Positions 59,323 to 64,000 of a stretch of 64,000 nt of DNA are shown piece after piece (the first letter of the stretch is position 1; every line of letters begins with the position of its first letter). Source of the DNA: Agromyces sp. S2-1-8 (lineage in GTDB: Bacteria; Actinomycetota; Actinomycetes; Actinomycetales; Microbacteriaceae). The position numbers and the translations under genes were made by a program. The stretch spans positions 930,001 to 994,000 of the forward strand of contig NZ_JAJOLP010000001.1 of NCBI RefSeq assembly GCF_021129215.1, given 5' to 3'. The notes under the pieces are model-generated. The model was not told where the DNA came from and made no database searches. It saw only the letters and a list, made by a program, of their open reading frames with translations.

Positions 59323-60336
59323 GTGCGCGCAGCGGTGCTCTCGGCCCACGGCCTCGACGGTCTCGCCGTCGCCGAGCGCGGGGCGCCGGGCCTCGCGGCC
59401 GGCGAGGTGCTCGTGCGCGTCGAGACCGTGGGCGTCAACCAGCTCGACCTCAACGTCATCGCGGGCGTCGGCCCCGGTGTCGCGGCGAAGCTGCCCCGCG
59501 TGCTCGGCATCGACCCCGCCGGCGAGATCGTCGCAGTCGGCGACGGCGTCGACCCGGCCCGCCTCGGCGAGGCCGTCGTCGTGAAACCCAACATCGCCTG
59601 CGGCGGGTGCCCGGCCTGCGCGCGGGGGCGCGAGGCCGACTGCCCCGCGCAGGTCGTCGTCGGCGTGCACCGCGACGGCGGAGCCGCCGACCTCGTCGCC
59701 GTGCCGGCGCGCAACGCGTTCCCGCGCGGCGCGCTGCCGTCCGCTGTCGCGACGGCGGCCGTGCACAGCGTGCCGATCGTGCTCAACGCCATCGAGACGG
59801 CGGGGGTCGCCGAGGGCGAGCGCGTGCTCGTCACGGGCGCGGGCGGCACGCTCGGCCGGGCGGCGACCGCGCTCGCCGCGCACCTCGGCGCCGACGTCGT
59901 CGCAGCCTCGCGAGGCTCGCTCGACGAGGCACCGCCCGGCGTGCGCGCGATCCGCGCCGACGGGACCGCCCGACTGCGCGCCGCGCTCGCCGCAGAACAG
60001 CCCGGCGGCTTCGACGTCGTCATCGACGTCAGCGGCCACGGGCCGACGCTCGGTGCGGGCGTCGCGGCGCTCTCGTGGGCGGGGCGAGCGGTGTTCTGCG
60101 CCGCCTCGGTCGACCCGGGCGTCGAGCTCGACTCCCGCGACTTCTACCTCAGGCGCAAGCGACTCATCGGCGTCGCGAGCGCCGACTACGCCCAGGTGCG
60201 CCGTGCGCTCGACCTCGTGGCCGCGGGTGCGGTGACTCCCGCGATCGGCGCACGCTACGACCTCGGCGACGTGCGCGGGGCCTACCGCGACTTCTCCGAC
60301 TCGCCGCCAGGAAAGGTGATCATCGATGTCAGCTGA
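59323..60336 (+). CDS. MDR (zinc-type alcohol dehydrogenase-like) reductase without catalytic zinc ligands
   Basis: 337 residues from GTG 59323 (GAGGAGG 5 nt upstream). N-terminal GroES-like domain, then Rossmann fold with VLVTGAGGTLGRAATALAAHLGA. The structural-zinc loop is intact: Cys93, Cys96, Cys99 and Cys107 (CGGCPACARGREADC). The catalytic-zinc positions are not: GVNQLDL replaces the usual C-G/H-T-D and GIDPAGE replaces GHE. It therefore probably acts as an NAD(P)H-dependent enoyl or quinone reductase rather than an alcohol dehydrogenase. First gene of the GntR-controlled operon; it overlaps the CoA-transferase gene by 11 nt. Confidence 0.85.
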   Translation: MRAAVLSAHGLDGLAVAERGAPGLAAGEVLVRVETVGVNQLDLNVIAGVGPGVAAKLPRVLGIDPAGEIVAVGDGVDPARLGEAVVVKPNIACGGCPACARGREADCPAQVVVGVHRDGGAADLVAVPARNAFPRGALPSAVATAAVHSVPIVLNAIETAGVAEGERVLVTGAGGTLGRAATALAAHLGADVVAASRGSLDEAPPGVRAIRADGTARLRAALAAEQPGGFDVVIDVSGHGPTLGAGVAALSWAGRAVFCAASVDPGVELDSRDFYLRRKRLIGVASADYAQVRRALDLVAAGAVTPAIGARYDLGDVRGAYRDFSDSPPGKVIIDVS

Positions 60337-61546
60337 ACGTGAGGGTTTCGAGTCGGCTCCCTCGTCGCCTCCTCGAGCGGCGGGCCCGCTCGCCGGCATC
60401 CGCGTGGTCGAGCTCGGCCAGTACATCTCGGGCCCGTACGCGGCGAAGCTGCTCGCCGACCTCGGCGCCGACGTGATCAAGGTCGAGTCGCCCGACGGCG
60501 ACCCGATGCGCCGCTGGGAGGGCCACGGCGCCATGAGCCCGCAGTTCGCCGCCTACAACCGCGGCAAGCGCGCGGTAGTGCTCGACCTCAAGGGCGAGCG
60601 CGGACTCGCCGAGCTGCTGCGGCTCGCGGGTGACGCCGACGTGCTCATCGAGAACTTCCGCCCCGGGGTCGCCGAGCGGCTCGGCTTCGGGCCCGACGTC
60701 CTGCGCGCGCGCAACCCGCGCCTCGTCAGCTGCTCGATCACGGGCTTCGGGGCCGAGGGCCCGTACGCGAAGCGCCCCGCCTACGACACCGTGATCTCGG
60801 CGGTCGGGGGCATGTACAGCCAGGTGGTGCCCGAGCACATCCTGCGGCCGATGGGGCCGGCGTTCTCCGACCTGCTCTCGGGCATGCAGGCCGCCCAGGC
60901 GGTGCTCGCGGCGCTGCACGCCCGCAACGCGAGCGGTGAGGGCGAGCACATCGAGGTGTCGATGGTCGGCTCGCTCATCGACTTCCTCACCGAGGCGGCG
61001 TCGACCTACCTCGAGACCGGCCAGGTCGCGGGGCCCGACTCTCGCCCGCGGCGGGCGCAGGCCTACGCGTGCCGCGGCTCCGACGGCCGGGCGTTCGTGA
61101 TCCACATGTCGGTGCCCGAGAAGTTCTGGACCGGCCTCGTCGACGTGCTCGAGCACCCCGAGCTCGCCGAGGACCCGCGTTTCGCGACGCGCGAGGCTCG
61201 CGTGCGCAACTACGACGATCTCGACGTCGAGCTCAAGAAGATCACGGCGCGGATGCCTCGGCAGTACTGGCTCGATCGCCTGGTCGAGCACGACATCCCC
61301 CATGGGCCGCTCAACACCGTCGCCGATCTCTTCGACGACCCGCAGGTCGCGTCGATGGGCCTCGTCGAGGAGATCGCCGGGCACGAGGGGCCGCTGCGGG
61401 TGCCGGTGCCGAGCACCCGGTTCCACCGCAGCGGTCGCCCGGCGCTGCGCGCCGCCCCGAGGCTCGGCGAGCACGACGGGCGACTGCTCGGCGAGGCATC
61501 CACGATCATCGACGACGTCGCCGTCGCAGAAGGGACCCGCGCATGA
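60326..61546 (+). CDS. Class III (CaiB/BaiF) CoA-transferase
   Basis: 406 residues. [100 protein letters not shown] (catalytic Asp154) and [19 protein letters not shown] are the family blocks. It moves CoA between a CoA-thioester and a free acid, activating or discharging an acid made by the pathway. GGAAAGG lies 9 nt before the ATG. It overlaps the amidohydrolase by 4 nt. Confidence 0.92.
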   Translation: MSAEREGFESAPSSPPRAAGPLAGIRVVELGQYISGPYAAKLLADLGADVIKVESPDGDPMRRWEGHGAMSPQFAAYNRGKRAVVLDLKGERGLAELLRLAGDADVLIENFRPGVAERLGFGPDVLRARNPRLVSCSITGFGAEGPYAKRPAYDTVISAVGGMYSQVVPEHILRPMGPAFSDLLSGMQAAQAVLAALHARNASGEGEHIEVSMVGSLIDFLTEAASTYLETGQVAGPDSRPRRAQAYACRGSDGRAFVIHMSVPEKFWTGLVDVLEHPELAEDPRFATREARVRNYDDLDVELKKITARMPRQYWLDRLVEHDIPHGPLNTVADLFDDPQVASMGLVEEIAGHEGPLRVPVPSTRFHRSGRPALRAAPRLGEHDGRLLGEASTIIDDVAVAEGTRA

Positions 61547-62406
61547 CCCGCACCGACGAGCTCGTCGCGATCGACGTGCACACCCACCCGCAGACCGAGG
61601 AGTTCCTCGCCGCCATGGGCAAGCGCCACCAGCAGATGGCGAAGCACTTCGGGCGCGAGCGGCCGGTCGTCTCGTTCGCCGAGCAGGCCGACCAGTACCG
61701 CGACCGCAGGATGATGGCGGTGATCGTGAACTCCGACTCGGAGACGACCTCGGGCATCCCGGGCGCGCCGAACGACCTGCTCGGCAGGGCGCAGGTCGAC
61801 CACCCCGACGCGTTCATCGCGTTCGCGGGCATCGACCCGTGGAAGGGCGAGGCCGCGATCGCCGAGATCCGTCGCATGCATGGCGAGTACGGCATCAAGG
61901 GCGTGGGCGAGCTCAACGCCTCGCGGCAGAAGTTCCTGCCGAACGACCGCCGCTTCTTCCCGATCTGGGAGGCGTGCGCCGAGCTCGGGCTCGTGGTGAT
62001 GTTCCACTCGGGCTTCCCCGGGGCGGGCGCCGGCACACCCGGCGGGGGCGGGTACCGGCTCGAGAACGCGCGCCCGATCCCGTACCTCGACGACGTCGCG
62101 GCGGAGTTCCCCGAGCTCAAGGTCATCAGCGCCCACCCGGCCTGGCCGTGGCACCTCGAGAACCTCGCGATGGTGTGGCACAAGTCGAACGTCTACCTCG
62201 ACCTCTCGGGCTGGGCGCCGAAGTACCTGCCGCCCGAGGTCGTGCGCTACGCCGACTCGCTCATCACCGACCGGGTGCTGTTCGGCTCGGACTGGCCGGT
62301 GATGACCGTCGACCGGTGGCTGACCGAGTTCGACGACCTGCCGTTCAAGCCCGAGTCGCGGCGGAAGATCCTGCTCGACAACGCCCGCAAGCTGTTCGGA
62401 ATCTGA
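61543..62406 (+). CDS. Amidohydrolase 2 (ACMSD/LigW-like) family protein
   Basis: 287 residues, TIM-barrel amidohydrolase with a mononuclear metal site: His13 and His15 (IDVHTH), His in MFHSGFPG, His in VISAHPAWPWHLENL, and Asp in LFGSDWPVM. The family includes non-oxidative decarboxylases (gamma-resorcylate, 5-carboxyvanillate, ACMS) and lactone hydrolases such as pyrone dicarboxylate hydrolase. Next to LigB/LigA-type genes, a decarboxylase producing a catechol, or a hydrolase of the ring-cleavage product, are the two main options. GAGACATGG begins the next gene 10 nt after the stop. Confidence 0.88.
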   Translation: MTRTDELVAIDVHTHPQTEEFLAAMGKRHQQMAKHFGRERPVVSFAEQADQYRDRRMMAVIVNSDSETTSGIPGAPNDLLGRAQVDHPDAFIAFAGIDPWKGEAAIAEIRRMHGEYGIKGVGELNASRQKFLPNDRRFFPIWEACAELGLVVMFHSGFPGAGAGTPGGGGYRLENARPIPYLDDVAAEFPELKVISAHPAWPWHLENLAMVWHKSNVYLDLSGWAPKYLPPEVVRYADSLITDRVLFGSDWPVMTVDRWLTEFDDLPFKPESRRKILLDNARKLFGI

Positions 62407-62416
62407 GAGGCGAGAC

Positions 62417-63256
62417 ATGGCCGAACTCGTGCTCGCGGCGGCGACGCCGCACAACCCGCTGCTCTGGCGCGCGATGCGCGACCCGATGCCCGACGACCTC
62501 GCGGGGGTCGCGGCGAACTTCGCGCGCTTCCGGCGCGCGTTCGCCGAGCACGACGTCGACGTCGTCGTCGTCATCGGCACCGACCACCTGCGGCAGTTCT
62601 TCTACGACACGTCGCCGGCGTTCGTCGTCGGCAAGGCCGACTCGTACCACGGCACGTGGGAGAACGAGGTGCGCACGTTCGGCATGGACGCCGTGGAGGT
62701 CTCAGGCCACCGGGAGCTCGCCGACGAGATCTCGGGACGCACCGTGCTGCCCGAGGCGATCGACTTCGCAGTGAGCCTCGAGTGGCGGCTCGACCACAGC
62801 TTCGTCATCCCGCTGCAGTACGTCAGGCCCGAGCTCGACCTGCCGGTCGTGCCGATCCACACGAACGCCTCGATGCCGCCGGTGCCGAGCGTGCGACGCT
62901 TCATCGCGCTCGGCGAGCACCTGAGCCGGGCGATCTCGTCGTGGGAGTCGGACGCGCGCGTCGCGATCCTCACCTCGGGGCACATGGCGAACGACGTCGG
63001 CGGTCCGCGCACGTTCGCGGGCTCGCCCGACCCCGCCTTCGACGAGGCGGCCGCCGCGTGGATGCGCGACGGCGACCTCGACGGGGCGATCCGGGTGTGC
63101 AGCGACTTCGAGCGCATCACCGAGGCCGGATGCATGACCTACCAGTACCTCAACGCGATCACCGCGCTCGCGGCGATGGGCCGCCCCGCCGACTTCGTCG
63201 ACGTCGCCGAGTCGCGCTTCGCGTCGAGCCCGTTCTTCCTGTGGGGGAGCCGCTGA
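62417..63256 (+). CDS. Class III extradiol ring-cleavage dioxygenase, catalytic (LigB-type) subunit
   Basis: 279 residues. The Fe(II) ligands expected for the LigB fold are His12 (AAATPHNPLL), His57 (VIGTDHLRQFF) and Glu236 (FERITEAGCM). The catalytic base would be His189 (SGHMANDVGG). His127 (LDHSFVIPLQY) lines the pocket. Such enzymes split aromatic diols or related rings with O2. GAGAGGCGAGAC precedes the ATG at about 5 nt. The small subunit gene overlaps by 1 nt. Substrate unknown. Confidence 0.9.
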   Translation: MAELVLAAATPHNPLLWRAMRDPMPDDLAGVAANFARFRRAFAEHDVDVVVVIGTDHLRQFFYDTSPAFVVGKADSYHGTWENEVRTFGMDAVEVSGHRELADEISGRTVLPEAIDFAVSLEWRLDHSFVIPLQYVRPELDLPVVPIHTNASMPPVPSVRRFIALGEHLSRAISSWESDARVAILTSGHMANDVGGPRTFAGSPDPAFDEAAAAWMRDGDLDGAIRVCSDFERITEAGCMTYQYLNAITALAAMGRPADFVDVAESRFASSPFFLWGSR

Positions 63257-63603
63257 TGACGAAGTACATGGTCGACAAGTTCATGCGGTACGTCGAGCTG
63301 AGCGACGCGCGCGTGGCGGCCTACGTCGCCGATCCGGCGGCCTACGTCGAGGGATGGCTCGGCGCCGGCGCCGGCGCGGAGGGCGCGACCGACGACCGCG
63401 TGCTGACCGAGGCGGAGCGCGCGGCCTTCGCCGCCCGGGACTACGCGGCGCTCTACGCGCTCGGCGCCCACCCCTACCTGCTGTGGCACTTCACCGAGGC
63501 GGTGCATGCTCACGAGTTCACTCCCGAGCAGGGATGGCGCGAGCTCGTCGAGCGGTATCGTGCCGGCGTGGCGCCGCAGGGGGTCGTCGACTACATTCCG
63601 TAG
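63256..63603 (+). CDS. Extradiol dioxygenase small (LigA-type) subunit
   Basis: 115 residues, all-helical. MVDKFMRYVELSDARVAAYVADPAAYVEGWL, LTEAERAAFAARDYAALYALGAHPYLLWHFTEAV is the LigA fold (L(T/S)xEExxAxxxxDxxALxxLGxHPxLL). It caps the catalytic subunit's active site in the LigAB dimer. Start overlaps the LigB stop (TGATG). Last gene of the operon from 59323. Confidence 0.88.
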   Translation: MTKYMVDKFMRYVELSDARVAAYVADPAAYVEGWLGAGAGAEGATDDRVLTEAERAAFAARDYAALYALGAHPYLLWHFTEAVHAHEFTPEQGWRELVERYRAGVAPQGVVDYIP

Positions 63604-63613
63604 GGCGGTCGGT

Positions 63614-63814
63614 TCACTCCTCCACGCCGGGGTCGCCGCCGTCGAGCCCGCCGTCGGTCGAGTCGGTCATCGGCTCGGCGTCGTCGGTCGTTCCTCGCTC
63701 GTCGGAGGCGCGCTCGCGGTCCTCGACGTCGCGGGCCAGGCGCTCCGCCCGCTGGTCGCCCGCGCGCCGGGCCTCGGTGTCGGCGGTGGTCTCGGGATCG
63801 TTCATCGAGGTCAT
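63614..63814 (-). CDS. Small acidic, Asp/Glu/Thr-rich protein
   Basis: 66 residues (MTSMNDPETTADTEARRAGD...TDGGLDGGDPGVEE), probably disordered; no family recognised. GGAGGG lies 4 nt before the ATG at 63814. It converges on the dioxygenase operon with a 10-nt gap. Low-complexity proteins like this are common and often wrongly called, so it is a modest-confidence gene. Confidence 0.5.
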   Translation of the reverse strand: MTSMNDPETTADTEARRAGDQRAERLARDVEDRERASDERGTTDDAEPMTDSTDGGLDGGDPGVEE

Positions 63815-63894
63815 GTCGCCCTCCAGGGTCGCTCGTCCGGGTACGCGACCACGCTCGCAGCAGGCGGTCCGTCGGGCAACGGGCTTGACAGGGC

Positions 63895-64000
63895 TCAGGC
63901 GACGCCGAGCAGCACCGAGGCCGCGAGTGCGAGCAGCGCGCCGACGAGCTGCACGCGTGAGAGGTGCTCGCGCAGCACGATCCAGGCGAGCGCCATCGTC
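63895..64000 (-). CDS. EamA/DMT family transporter, C-terminal end (5' part outside window)
   Basis: The minus-strand frame from the window edge to the stop at 63895 reads TMALAWIVLREHLSRVQLVG then ALLALAASVLLGVA. This is the last loop and helix of drug/metabolite transporters (AWLxLGExLxxxQxxGxxLxxxGxxL). The rest lies beyond the window. Confidence 0.75.
   Translation of the reverse strand, partial: TMALAWIVLREHLSRVQLVGALLALAASVLLGVA

Overview
The window is high-GC DNA (third codon positions almost always G or C), with many GTG starts, 4-nt ATGA overlaps, frequent apparently leaderless promoters and lipobox-type secreted proteins. Gene content (DUF2510, DUF6328, DUF4232, PadR/TetR/GntR/MerR regulators, an FGD-type F420 enzyme, a proposed F420-0 transporter) points to an actinobacterium, most likely Microbacteriaceae (Agromyces/Microbacterium-like). 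This is inferred from gene families, not from a marker gene. No rRNA, tRNA, CRISPR array or insertion sequence was seen.

Layout. 1-8.4 kb: MFS fragment, nitroreductase, secreted subtilase, TetR + APC permease + flavin amine oxidase, threonine aldolase. 8.4-12.9 kb: ABC exporter pair, MFS, M23-like protein and a decayed reductase fragment. 12.9-17.1 kb: secreted PepX-type hydrolase, then an ArsR-controlled operon. 17.2-31 kb: two-component system, HAD phosphatase, EXPERA membrane protein, PadR operon ending in a secreted protein of an unnamed Cys-rich family (a second member lies at 25.9 kb), MFS, lipoproteins, SDR + DUF6421 pair, GNAT. 31-36 kb: AlkD, FMN reductase, alpha/beta hydrolase, Ser/Thr kinase, exonuclease III, DUF6328.

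36.3-63.6 kb holds the most interesting content: a coenzyme F420 and catabolic supercluster. It contains cofE, a GntR regulator, an operon of F420-type oxidoreductase + cofC + fgd, a three-gene ABC cassette of the kind proposed to import F420-0, an operon of alpha/beta hydrolase + dihydroorotase/hydantoinase-like hydrolase + luciferase-like oxidoreductase + NitT/TauT-type ABC transporter, a matching NMT1-type binding protein, and an operon of MDR dehydrogenase + class III CoA-transferase + amidohydrolase + LigB/LigA-type extradiol dioxygenase. Four upstream regions carry one 15-bp dyad close to TGGATAC-N-GTATCCA, and a fifth (in front of gntR) carries its core as TTTGGATCCAAA. This suggests one GntR regulon coupling cofactor supply to breakdown of an unidentified ring compound. 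Within the cluster sit unrelated passengers: a DUF2510 gene with an in-frame amber stop, gamma-glutamyltransferase, tandem-repeat DNA, and MerR, LuxR and GNAT genes.

At the whole-window scale, the 10-mer GGATGCCTCG (or its complement) occurs 34 times by my count, about once per 1.9 kb, within genes and as inverted pairs forming terminators. This is the behaviour of DNA uptake sequences in Neisseria and Pasteurellaceae.
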